Shown: positions 16,664 through 24,522 of the stretch, in pieces | Position numbering within the stretch: the stretch's first letter is position 1 | Layout of the letters: every line of letters begins with the position of its first letter | DNA from: Nocardiopsis_B sediminis | GTDB taxonomy: Bacteria > Actinomycetota > Actinomycetes > Streptosporangiales > Streptosporangiaceae | Direction: 5' to 3' | DNA length: 64,000 bases | Assembly: GCF_042650565.1 (NCBI RefSeq) | Contig: NZ_JBHSBH010000015.1 | Span: 868,001-932,000, forward strand | Notes under the pieces: generated by a model | Told to the model about the DNA's origin: nothing | Seen by the model: the letters and a program-made list of their open reading frames with translations, nothing else | Database searches by the model: none | Translations under genes and position numbers: made by a program

Positions 16664-17571
16664 CGCTCGCTCCGGATCGCGGTGGGGTGCGAGTCGGGAT
16701 CGAGGGAGTTGAGTGCCGCCCGGCCGGCGTCGCGGAGCGCCCGCTCGGTGAGGACGCGGGCCAGGTGGGCGCGGTAGGAGGCGGTGGCGTGGATGTCGTC
16801 CTCGGGCCGGATCCGGTCGGCGGCCAGGGCCTCCGCGTCGGCGGTGTCGAGGTTGCCGGGGGCCCGGCCGGCGACCGCCTCGGTGAGGTCGACGACCAGC
16901 GGGACCGGGGCGACCGATATGTAGCAGGCGCGGGCCGCGGAGATCCGCTGGTCGGCGTCGAGAGTGACGGCCGCCGCGACCCCGCACACCGCGTAGTCGC
17001 CCTGCCGCCGGGCGACCTCGGCGAACGCCGTCCCGGTGCCCGGCGCCGGTCGGGGGAAGCGGACGGCGACCGCGATCTCGTCGGCGGCGAGCGCCGTCTC
17101 CATCGGGCCGGTGAAGAAGTCGGCCGCCGCCACCGTCCGCACGCCCGCTGGGCCGCGGGCCTCCACCTCGCCGCCGAGCAGGGCGAGCACGGCGGGCATC
17201 TCGGCCGAGGGGTCGGCGTGGGCGATGCTGCCCACGGTGGTGCCGCGGTTGCGGATCACCGGGTGGGCGACCAGACGCAGCCCCTGCCGCAGCAGCGGGA
17301 TCGCCGACACGGCCGCCGCGTGGCCTTCGAGGACGGAGTGGCGCACCAACGCGCCGACGCGCACGCCGCCGGGGTCGACCCGGACGGTGTCGAGGCCGGG
17401 GAGGGCGTTGATGTCGATGATGTGGGCCGGGGCCGCCAGCCGCATGTTCAGCAGGGGGACCAGGCTCTGCCCGCCCGCGAGCACCTTCCCCGAGCCGCCC
17501 GCCTGGGCGAGCAGGCGCACGGCGTCGTCGAGGTGAACGGGTGCGTGGTACGTGAACGGGGGTGGTTTCAC
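16660..17571 (-). CDS. Molybdenum hydroxylase, FAD-binding medium subunit
   Basis: The 303-residue flavoprotein subunit opens with the CoxM/XdhB pattern PPPFTYHAP and has FAD-binding motifs LAGGQSLVPLLNMR and RNRGTTVGSIAHADPSAE (usually TxGGS, here TTVGS). It accepts electrons from the iron-sulfur subunit. The M-S-L gene order is the CO-dehydrogenase-type order rather than xdhABC. The gene starts 35 bp after the permease stop and so belongs to the same transcript. Confidence 0.93.
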   Translation of the reverse strand: MKPPPFTYHAPVHLDDAVRLLAQAGGSGKVLAGGQSLVPLLNMRLAAPAHIIDINALPGLDTVRVDPGGVRVGALVRHSVLEGHAAAVSAIPLLRQGLRLVAHPVIRNRGTTVGSIAHADPSAEMPAVLALLGGEVEARGPAGVRTVAAADFFTGPMETALAADEIAVAVRFPRPAPGTGTAFAEVARRQGDYAVCGVAAAVTLDADQRISAARACYISVAPVPLVVDLTEAVAGRAPGNLDTADAEALAADRIRPEDDIHATASYRAHLARVLTERALRDAGRAALNSLDPDSHPTAIRSER

Positions 17572-17606
17572 GTGGCGTGTTCTCCCTTCGGCGGCCCGGC
17601 CCGCGG

Positions 17607-18998
17607 TCAGCGGGGCTCCGCGCCTTCGTCGTCGGTGTCCCGTGCCCCTGGTTCTTCCCCCTGCTCGCCTGAAGGGGTCTCCCGGGGGCGCAGATGCTCA
17701 GGGGCCAGGCGGTGCAGCGCGTGGTAGCCGACGAGCGTGATGACGGTACCCAGCGCGATCCCCTCGATCACGAACCCGTCGGTGATGGCCAGCCGCAGCC
17801 CGCCGATGCCGGCGATCAGGCCCGCCGCGACCGGGACCAGCACGACGGGGTTGGCGAAGTCGACCCGGTTCTCCGCCCAGATCTTGGCCCCGAGCAGGCC
17901 GATCACGCCGTAGAGGACGACGGTGACCCCGCCCAGCACGCCGTTGGGGGTGGCCGCGATCAGCGCCCCGAACTTCGGGCACAGGCCGAAGAGCACCGCG
18001 ACGCCCGCGGCCACGTAGTAGGCGGCGGTCGAGTAGACCCGGGTGGCCGCCATGACCCCGATGTTCTCGGCGTAGGTGGTGGTGGGCGAGCCCCCGACCG
18101 CGGCGCCCAGCGAGGTCGCCAGGCCGTCGGCGAAGATCGCCCGGCCCATGTAGGGGTCGAGGTCGTCGCCGGTCATCTCCTGGACGGCCTTCACGTGGCC
18201 GGCGTTCTCGGCGATGAGGGCGATGACGGCGGGCAGCGCCACCAGGATCGCGGAGGCCTCGAATTCGGGGGCGTGGAAGGAGGGCAGCCCGAACCACGCG
18301 GCCTCCTGCACCCCGGAGAGGTCCACGCGCGGGGCGCTGCCGCCGTCGGGCAGAGCGGCCGGGCCGAAGGCGAGGTCCGACACCCACGACACCGCGAAGC
18401 CGAACACCAGGCCGAGCAGGATGGCGATGCGGCCGAGGAACCCGGGCAGCAGCACCGTGGCCGCCACGACGAAGGCCATCGTCAGCAGGGCGGTCCACTG
18501 GTCGAACGGCCAGTAGTTCTGGGCCACGACCGGCGCGAGGTTGAACCCGATGAGCATGACGACCGCGCCCGTGACGGCGGGCGGGAACGCCGCCAGCACC
18601 ACGCGGGCGCCGAGCAGGTGCACGACCGCGCCCGACAGCGCCAGCGCGATGCCGGCGACGCACATGGCGCCGGTGAGGACGGCCGGGTTGTCGCCGCCCG
18701 GCGAGATCACCGCGGCGGCGCCGACGAAGGACGCGCTGGTGCCCAGGTAGCTGGGGACCTTCCCCTTGACGATCAGCAGGAACAGGATGGTGGCCAGCCC
18801 CGAGAGCATGATGGCCAGGTTCGGGTCGAGGCCCATGATCACCGGGAAGACGAACGTGGCCCCGAACATCGCGACCACGTGCTGGGCGCCGAGACCCGCC
18901 GTCCGGCCCCAAGACAGCCGCTCCTCCGGCCTGACGACCTCGCCGGGCGGCGGGGCACTGCCGTCCCCGTAGAGCTTCCAGCGCGAGCCGAGGTTCAC
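17607..18998 (-). CDS. NCS2 uracil/xanthine permease, UraA/RutG-like
   Basis: A 463-residue membrane transporter with about 14 hydrophobic segments. It resembles UraA/RutG in the substrate-binding helices: IALIAENAGHVKA and TTTYAENIGVMAATRVYS carry the two Glu residues used for uracil binding in UraA. NAxG-type xanthine or urate permease features are not seen, so uracil or thymine is the best substrate guess. The start is GTG at 18998 with GGAGG nine bases upstream. It is the first gene of operon B and shares the regulatory dyad (19147-19169) with hyuA. Co-transcription with the molybdenum hydroxylase suggests that the imported base is its substrate. Confidence 0.92.
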   Translation of the reverse strand: MNLGSRWKLYGDGSAPPPGEVVRPEERLSWGRTAGLGAQHVVAMFGATFVFPVIMGLDPNLAIMLSGLATILFLLIVKGKVPSYLGTSASFVGAAAVISPGGDNPAVLTGAMCVAGIALALSGAVVHLLGARVVLAAFPPAVTGAVVMLIGFNLAPVVAQNYWPFDQWTALLTMAFVVAATVLLPGFLGRIAILLGLVFGFAVSWVSDLAFGPAALPDGGSAPRVDLSGVQEAAWFGLPSFHAPEFEASAILVALPAVIALIAENAGHVKAVQEMTGDDLDPYMGRAIFADGLATSLGAAVGGSPTTTYAENIGVMAATRVYSTAAYYVAAGVAVLFGLCPKFGALIAATPNGVLGGVTVVLYGVIGLLGAKIWAENRVDFANPVVLVPVAAGLIAGIGGLRLAITDGFVIEGIALGTVITLVGYHALHRLAPEHLRPRETPSGEQGEEPGARDTDDEGAEPR

Positions 18999-19419
18999 GG
19001 CGGCCTCCAGTGCAACGTGTCCGGTGCGGCAGGGCCCGGCTCACCGCGCGCCCCGGCGCCCCACCGGCAGAACACGTTGACGTGATCCACTTCACGATGG
19101 GGCAACTCTAAAGAGGCCCACGGAGGCGCAGCACCGGCGACACCTGCCAAAGGAACACCGGACGCTTGGCAACCACCGGCCCCGGCCGCGTGTACCCCAC
19201 CAGTCCGGCACACCCGTGTGTCACCGCCGTCGCCGACCGGTTGCACGTCGATGACGGTTGGGGCCACGGCGGTGAGCACCGGGTCGTCGCGGATCACACA
19301 GCGGTGGCCAGGGGCGGTCATGCGCAGGCCGGTCGGTTCATTCCGTGACAACGGGACGCTACGGTGACGAATAGCGCCCAAGTCCCGATTTCCCCACATG
19401 GCACGGAGGAGGCGTTCTG
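18999..19419. other. Divergent region between permease and toxin cassette
   Basis: These 421 bases hold no supportable gene. They contain the operator-like dyad for operon B (19147-19169) and, further right, the promoter region of the toxin cassette. A weak candidate there is TACGGT (about 19360-19365). Confidence 0.4.
19147..19169. promoter_or_regulatory. Operator-like dyad upstream of the permease operon
   Basis: CCAAAGG (19147-19153), a 9-nt spacer and CGCTTGG (19163-19169) lie about 150 bp before the permease start. The outer symmetry is TGCCAA-N15-TTGGCA. The site matches the hyuA dyad (5550-5572) in lead-in ACCTGCCAA, spacing and orientation. Confidence 0.6.
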
Positions 19420-19770
19420 ATGCCCGAACTTCCGACTCCTGTCCGCTGGGTCCGCATCCTCCTCTACGTATCGGGCGGGCTCTTCGTGGTGACCGCCGTG
19501 GGGATGCTGATGCTCACCGGGGTCACCGCCTACGAGCTGGGTTACAACGCCATGGCGTCACTGCCGGGCGTCGCCCAGATCCTGCTGGCGGTCTTCATCC
19601 GCCGCAACGGGCGCGTGGTCTTCTGGTCGATCGTGGTCCTGGAGACCCTGCTCGCCTTGTACTCCCTGATCACCCTCGGCGAGGACGGCCGAATCCCCCA
19701 GCTCATCCTGCCCGTCGCGACCCTCATCCTGCTGCTGCGCCCTGCCTCCCGCGCCTTCTTCCTCCGCTGA
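19420..19770 (+). CDS. Small four-helix membrane protein
   Basis: A 116-residue protein with about four hydrophobic segments (residues 12-32, 44-60, 67-84 and 92-108) and no recognised domain. The ATG at 19420 follows ACGGAGGAGG, a strong ribosome site. It sits 42 bp before the Hint-containing toxin gene on the same strand and is probably co-transcribed with it. A role in toxin export or protection is possible, but proximity is the only evidence. Confidence 0.8.
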   Translation: MPELPTPVRWVRILLYVSGGLFVVTAVGMLMLTGVTAYELGYNAMASLPGVAQILLAVFIRRNGRVVFWSIVVLETLLALYSLITLGEDGRIPQLILPVATLILLLRPASRAFFLR

Positions 19771-19812
19771 CCCCCACCCCCTGCTCCAGGCCGGACCCGA
19801 GGTAACCCCCCA

Positions 19813-21414
19813 ATGCTCCGACGCATCCACGACCCCGAACGCGGCGCCGGCTTCACCGAATACGGCGCCGTCATCCTGCTGGTCGCCGCCATCACCGCGG
19901 CGGTCATCACCAGCGGGGTCTCCGGCCGGGTCCAGGCGTTCATCGCCTCGGCCATCGACTCGGTCGAGGACGGCGGCGGAGACGGCGAAGACGGAGACGG
20001 CCCGGAGGCGACCGAGGGAAGCGACGAGGGCAATGGGCCCGGTGACGGCGAAGGGGAAGGCGACGGGTCCGGCTCCGGGGACCCGGGCGGCGACATCGTC
20101 CCCGCCTCCGAAACCAACGACGACGAACGGCCCGACGAGAACGCCGACGACGAAGGAGACGGCGGCGGCGGGTTCTGGAGCGGGGTGGGCGACACCTTCT
20201 CCGCCATCGGCGACGGCATCGGCAATGCCGCCACCGAGGCCTGGGACGGCGTCGTCGATGGCTGGGACGGCCTGGTCGACGGCGCGCAGCGCCTCTGGGA
20301 CGACCCGGGCCAGTGGGCCTCCGACACCTGGGGCGGCTTCACCGAGGGCCTCTCCGGCACGTGGGACCAGATCACCACCGACCCCCTCGGATGGGCCGGC
20401 GACGTCCTGTTCAGCGAGACGGTGCAGGAGAACTGGGCCAACGGCAACTACTGGGAGGCGGGCTCCCAGGCGGTCGTGGAGAACGCGGTCGCCTTCATCC
20501 CCTTCGTGGGCTGGGCCAAGAAGGCCGAACGCATCGCCGACATCGCCGACGGCCCCGGCAACGACCGCGACGGCAATGGGAACGGCGACAACAACGAAGA
20601 CGGCAATGACGGAGACGGCGACCGGCGGAACGACGAACTAGCGGAGGAGGACACCTATGATCCCCCCTCGTGCACTCCCGGCAACAGTTTCGTGCCCGGT
20701 ACCCCGGTCCTGCTCGCCGACGGCTCCACCCTGCCCATCGAGAACGTCGCCATCGGCGACCAGGTCCTGGGCTTCGACCCGCTGACCGGTGAGGAAGGCC
20801 CCCGCGAGGTCACCGATCTCATCACCGGCACCGGCAGCAAGACCCTCGTCACGCTCACCATCGATTCCGGCGACGGCGCGACCGACACCCTCACCGCCAC
20901 CGACGCCCACCCCTTCTGGGTGCCGGACCGCGCGGAATGGGTCGACGCCGCGGACCTGGAACCGGGCACGTGGCTGCGCACCTCCGCCGGCACCTGGGCC
21001 CAGGTCACGTCCATCGACACCCGCGCGGCCGACGACCAGCGCGTCCACAACCTCACCGTCGCCGACCTCCACACGTACTATGTACTCGCCGCCCAGACCC
21101 CGGTACTCGTCCACAACCTGGACCCGTGCGAGTGGGCGAGCCACACCGAGAACGCCGGTGATCTCGCCGGGCGGTACACCGAGGGACAGTCCACCCGGGA
21201 TCCCGCGTCGCAGATGTACCACGAGTACCTGAGCGACGAGGAACTCCTCGACGCGATCAACAACGCCGAAGAGGGAGACGGAATCGCCGTTTCACCCGGC
21301 GGGACGATTCTCGGCGGCCACCACCGCTGGGACGAACTCCAGACGAGGATCAACGACGGCCGTATCGACCCGAACACGCCGATCCGTATCGATGTCTACG
21401 AGGGGGAGGAGTAG
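19813..21414 (+). CDS. Polymorphic toxin with prepilin leader, Hint and ParB-like C-terminus
   Basis: The 533-residue protein starts with RGAGFTEYG and then a hydrophobic helix. G11|AGFTEY matches the type IVb (Flp) prepilin cleavage motif, with Glu at +5 and Tyr at +6. Residues 50-115 are a Gly/Asp/Glu linker. Residues 120-250 form a Trp/Gly-rich region with repeated WDG units. A pretoxin Hint domain follows (about 292-435: NSFVPGTPVLLADGS, TDAHPFW, closing VLVHN). The last ~98 residues contain ILGGHHRWDEL (499-509), similar to the ParB/sulfiredoxin-like GHHR motif of some polymorphic toxins. Hint autoproteolysis after VHN would release this domain. The GAGGTAA ribosome site fits the ATG. 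The delivery route and toxin target are unproven. Confidence 0.8.
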   Translation: MLRRIHDPERGAGFTEYGAVILLVAAITAAVITSGVSGRVQAFIASAIDSVEDGGGDGEDGDGPEATEGSDEGNGPGDGEGEGDGSGSGDPGGDIVPASETNDDERPDENADDEGDGGGGFWSGVGDTFSAIGDGIGNAATEAWDGVVDGWDGLVDGAQRLWDDPGQWASDTWGGFTEGLSGTWDQITTDPLGWAGDVLFSETVQENWANGNYWEAGSQAVVENAVAFIPFVGWAKKAERIADIADGPGNDRDGNGNGDNNEDGNDGDGDRRNDELAEEDTYDPPSCTPGNSFVPGTPVLLADGSTLPIENVAIGDQVLGFDPLTGEEGPREVTDLITGTGSKTLVTLTIDSGDGATDTLTATDAHPFWVPDRAEWVDAADLEPGTWLRTSAGTWAQVTSIDTRAADDQRVHNLTVADLHTYYVLAAQTPVLVHNLDPCEWASHTENAGDLAGRYTEGQSTRDPASQMYHEYLSDEELLDAINNAEEGDGIAVSPGGTILGGHHRWDELQTRINDGRIDPNTPIRIDVYEGEE

Positions 21415-21421
21415 CGCCTCG

Positions 21422-21811
21422 ATGCCCATGATCCGTTCGACCGACCCCGACTTCCGTGTGTGCCGGATCGATTTCGCGACGCTGGTCGACATCCAGTCGG
21501 AGGCTGAGGACCGGGGGTTCGCGACCCGGTGGACGTCGGTGGATGCGCTCCGGGGGCAGGTCAAGGAAGGGTCCGTGGTCCTCCAGTCGCTCATGCGCGA
21601 GGAGCGGGGTGGGGATGTCCGGGCCTACCGGTGTCTCCTCCTGTTCGCGACCGTGGAGGACGGGGATACCGGAGGGGTCGCCACGATCGACCTTGATCCG
21701 GTGAGGTTCCGGTCGTTGGAGCGGCTCGATCGCGATCCTGATGTCCGGAAGGCGCTCACCCGGATGTTCTCCCTTGCGCTGGGCGGGATTTCGATGGTCA
21801 CCAAGAAGTAG
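21422..21811 (+). CDS. Probable immunity protein of the Hint toxin
   Basis: A 129-residue soluble protein with no family I recognise. It begins only 7 bp after the toxin stop, and its ribosome site GGGGGAGGAG lies inside the last codons of the toxin gene, so translation is coupled. A small gene immediately 3' of a polymorphic toxin is usually its immunity gene. A second ATG at 21428 is possible. It converges with pucR, 16 bp apart. Confidence 0.7.
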   Translation: MPMIRSTDPDFRVCRIDFATLVDIQSEAEDRGFATRWTSVDALRGQVKEGSVVLQSLMREERGGDVRAYRCLLLFATVEDGDTGGVATIDLDPVRFRSLERLDRDPDVRKALTRMFSLALGGISMVTKK

Positions 21812-21827
21812 GGGCCCGCCAGGGCGC

Positions 21828-23705
21828 TCACCCCCGCATCCCCCGCATGCGGATCACCCTCAGGGCGACCATCAGGTCGAGGCGGAGGTGGGGGTCGGTG
21901 GTGAAGGGACCCAGGAGGCGTTCGAGTTTGGTGATGCGGTAGCGCAGGGTGTTGTAGTGGAAGTGCAGGAGCCGGGCGGTCTCGGCGACGTTGAGGTTGT
22001 TGTCGAGGAGGGCTTCCAGGGTGGCGCGGAGGTCGTCGGTGTCCGGGTCGCCGGTGGCCGCCAGAGGGCCGAGGGTCTCGGTCATGAAGGAGTGCAGTTC
22101 CGCGCTGTCGGGGATCTGGCTGAGCAGCCGGTAGACGCCCAAGTCGTCGAACTCCGCCACCGAGCCGGTGCCGTGCATCCGGCGGCCCACGCGTGCCGCC
22201 TGGCGTGCCTGGTCGTAGGCCACGGGGATGTCCTCCGGCCGGGTGACCACGCGGCTCACCCCCGTTGCGAAGGAGCGGCGCCCTCCGCCGCCGTCGCCGG
22301 ACACCTGCGCGATGAGGTGGCGCACCATACGGCCCGGGCGCGCCTCGGCGCCTGACGGAGCCGCACCGCTGCCCCTCCCTCCCGCACCGCTCCCCGTCCC
22401 CGCCGCACCGCTCCCCGCCCCTGGCGCGCCGTTCCCCGTCCCTGCCGCACCGCTCCCCGTCCCTGCCGCGCCCGCGACGGCTCCGGCCGTGCCCGTGGCG
22501 GCTGGGGCCAGCTCTGCACCCATCACGACGACCACCTCCTGGCTGTAGCCCGCGACGGCGGCCTTGGGGTCGCGTTCGCGGACCACCAGGTTCCAGGCGC
22601 TGGCGAAGCGCTCGTGGGCGGGGCGCAGTTCGCCGGCCGCGGGTGGGCCGGTGCCGGAGTCCGGGTCCATCTCGGCGACGATCACCACCAGCGGGCGGTC
22701 GAGGTCCCAGCCCAGGGTGGCGCAGTGGCGGGCCACGTGCTCGGGGTCGCCGGCCTTTCCGGCCAGCAGGTCGCGGAGGAAATCGCCCTGGTACTTGCTC
22801 TCGACCGCCGCCACGGCCAGGTCCCGGGTGATGACCAGGGCGGCGGTGGCCGCGGCCCGCTCCAGCAGGTGGACGTCGGTGGGGTGGACCGGGCGGTCGC
22901 GGGTGATCAGTACGACCCGGCCGTGGTCGAGCGTGCCCGCCAGGATCGGCACCTGCACGACGCGGGCCCCCTCGTCGTCGAGCGCCCGGATGCCGTGCTT
23001 GAAGTTCTCCACGTGGAACCGGCCGCCCGCGACGTCGAAGAAGCGGGGGTCCCGCAGGACGGCGGCGTCCATCCCGGAGCGGGCGAGCACGCGGCCGTCG
23101 GGGGTGGTCACCATGACGCTGCCGTCGAGCAGGTCGGGGAGCTTGCCGGTGATGGCCGCCAGCCCGCCGCCCGCCAGGATGACGTCCACCAGGACCCGGT
23201 GCACCTCCTCGGCGCGGGCGAGGGTGGCGGTCTGCCGGTTGAGGATGTCGGTGAGCAGCTGGTTGAGGACACCGTCGAAGGCCACGGCGTCGCCGAGCCG
23301 CAGGATGGGCAGCCCCCGCTCGTCGGCGGCCCGCAGCACCTCGCCGGGCAGGGCGTCGAGGTGGCGCCCCGGTTCGACGGCGACCGCCGCCAGCCCGCGG
23401 TCGTCCAGCTCGCGGACCAGGCGCACCAGGTCGCCGGGGGCGGCGCGGAGCGGGTAGCCGGTGGTCAGCAGCAGCTCGTGCGGCTTGACCCAGGGCAGGA
23501 TGTCGGGGACCTCCATGACGTTGAGCCGCTGGATCACGCGGTCCAGGCCGCCCGCCCCCGCGAGGACCTCGGCGCCGCGCAGGCTCGACAGGCTCAGGGC
23601 GTCGGCGACGGTGAGCCCGCGCGCCAACGTGCTGGCCGAGCGTACCCGCTCGGGGCTCGGCAGATCCTGTCCAGGTCCGGCCGGATCGTTGGCAACGTTT
23701 CCCAT
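21828..23705 (-). CDS. PucR-family transcriptional regulator
   Basis: The 625-residue regulator has an N-terminal PucR domain (LTVADALSLSSLRGAEVLAGAGGLDRVI; VEVPDILPW-like), a central CdaR/GGDEF-like region and a C-terminal HTH_30 domain (LLDNNLNVAETARLLHFHYNTLRYRI). This is the purine-catabolism/sugar-diacid regulator family. A Gly/Ala/Thr/Ser linker at about residues 410-450 is encoded by a 21-bp tandem repeat. TATCGT (23712-23717, minus strand) lies six bases before the ATG, suggesting a leaderless transcript. CGTTGGCAACG just inside the gene contains the TTGGCA half-site of the operon dyads. It is the best candidate regulator for the two pyrimidine operons. Confidence 0.92.
   Translation of the reverse strand: MGNVANDPAGPGQDLPSPERVRSASTLARGLTVADALSLSSLRGAEVLAGAGGLDRVIQRLNVMEVPDILPWVKPHELLLTTGYPLRAAPGDLVRLVRELDDRGLAAVAVEPGRHLDALPGEVLRAADERGLPILRLGDAVAFDGVLNQLLTDILNRQTATLARAEEVHRVLVDVILAGGGLAAITGKLPDLLDGSVMVTTPDGRVLARSGMDAAVLRDPRFFDVAGGRFHVENFKHGIRALDDEGARVVQVPILAGTLDHGRVVLITRDRPVHPTDVHLLERAAATAALVITRDLAVAAVESKYQGDFLRDLLAGKAGDPEHVARHCATLGWDLDRPLVVIVAEMDPDSGTGPPAAGELRPAHERFASAWNLVVRERDPKAAVAGYSQEVVVVMGAELAPAATGTAGAVAGAAGTGSGAAGTGNGAPGAGSGAAGTGSGAGGRGSGAAPSGAEARPGRMVRHLIAQVSGDGGGGRRSFATGVSRVVTRPEDIPVAYDQARQAARVGRRMHGTGSVAEFDDLGVYRLLSQIPDSAELHSFMTETLGPLAATGDPDTDDLRATLEALLDNNLNVAETARLLHFHYNTLRYRITKLERLLGPFTTDPHLRLDLMVALRVIRMRGMRG
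22371..22475. repeat. Five 21-bp tandem repeats within pucR
   Basis: Five diverged copies of a 21-bp unit of the form CCCCGTCCCTGCCGCACCGC-T run in frame. They encode a heptapeptide of Gly, Ala, Thr and Ser. They separate the central domain from the helix-turn-helix part of the PucR regulator and look like a flexible linker that could vary in copy number. Confidence 0.8.
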
Positions 23706-24522
23706 GGGTCGACGATAGCCGCTCGCATACCGTCTCTCTGCGGGCCGGGGATGGCCTCGGAAGGGGCGGGCACGCGTGCCGCCGGACGCGTCGGCATCCG
23801 TGCATTCGCCCTGGTGGGAGACGGGACGGCCGCCTCGGGCGGTGGTCCCGGCGGCGCCGGTCCGGGGACCGTCCGCGGGAGGACGGCCCGGACGCCCGTG
23901 GCCGGCCGCCGCACCCGCCGTGCTTTACGACATTGTGAGCGGCCCATTTCGGCCGCCGGGAATACTGGGCGTGTCCCGTCTCGCGGTTTACCTTGAAGTC
24001 GGGGACCCTAACGCGGCCGCCGTGATCACGCTCCTGGCACGAGTCGTGGTCGGGCTGCCCATCGGGACGGTCTCCACCCGGCACGCAGAGCGTGGGGCCG
24101 CTTGCCGACGTGGCCTTGGCAACGTCGGTTCGCATCGGTCGATGCTCCGTAGTGCTCGACGGCCCCACCGGCCCGCGTACCGTCCACGTGGGCCGGTGGC
24201 GGCGTCACCTCCGCCGCCGCGGGCACATCCCTGGATCGCGGGCCGCCCGCCGCGCCCGGCCTGCGGCCCGCACCGAGACGCCGGAGGGTCCCGGAGATAC
24301 GGTCGCCCTCCCGCCGCCGCCCGCTGGCCGGTTCCGGCCAGGCCCGCAAGGGCACTCCCCCCGAGCCGCTCCCCCGCTCCGCCCGCGGAGCCGGGCCCCC
24401 GGCCGCGCGGCTCCGCCGCCGTCCGGGCGCCTCCCGCGTCATTCCGGGCCCGGCCGCCCAAGGGCCTACCATTGAGCTGCATCCAGCGATTTCGCAGTGG
24501 CCGTAAGGAGCCTGCCGAACCC
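23706..24522. other. pucR-hisS intergenic region, 817 bp
   Basis: The frames open here lack consistent codon bias, so I call no gene. The pucR -10 element is at 23712-23717. CTTGGCAACG recurs near 24116-24125, echoing the TTGGCA half-site. The hisS promoter must lie in the right half, but I could not pick one with confidence. Confidence 0.35.

Noticed and set aside
13698..17571. Aerobic CO dehydrogenase (coxMSL)
   Set aside because: The M-S-L order and CoxG fit, but the active-site loop is PYRGAGR, not the Cys-containing form I loop, and no cox maturation genes are present.
24086..24126. Third copy of the shared operon dyad upstream of pucR/hisS
   Set aside because: CTTGGCAACG recurs, but the partner half-site has a different spacing, so it does not meet the N9/N15 rule of the other two sites.
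23776..24522. N-terminal extension of HisS, or an independent gene upstream of it
   Set aside because: The frame is open, but composition is unlike HisS and the family start with TAAGGAG lies at 24523.
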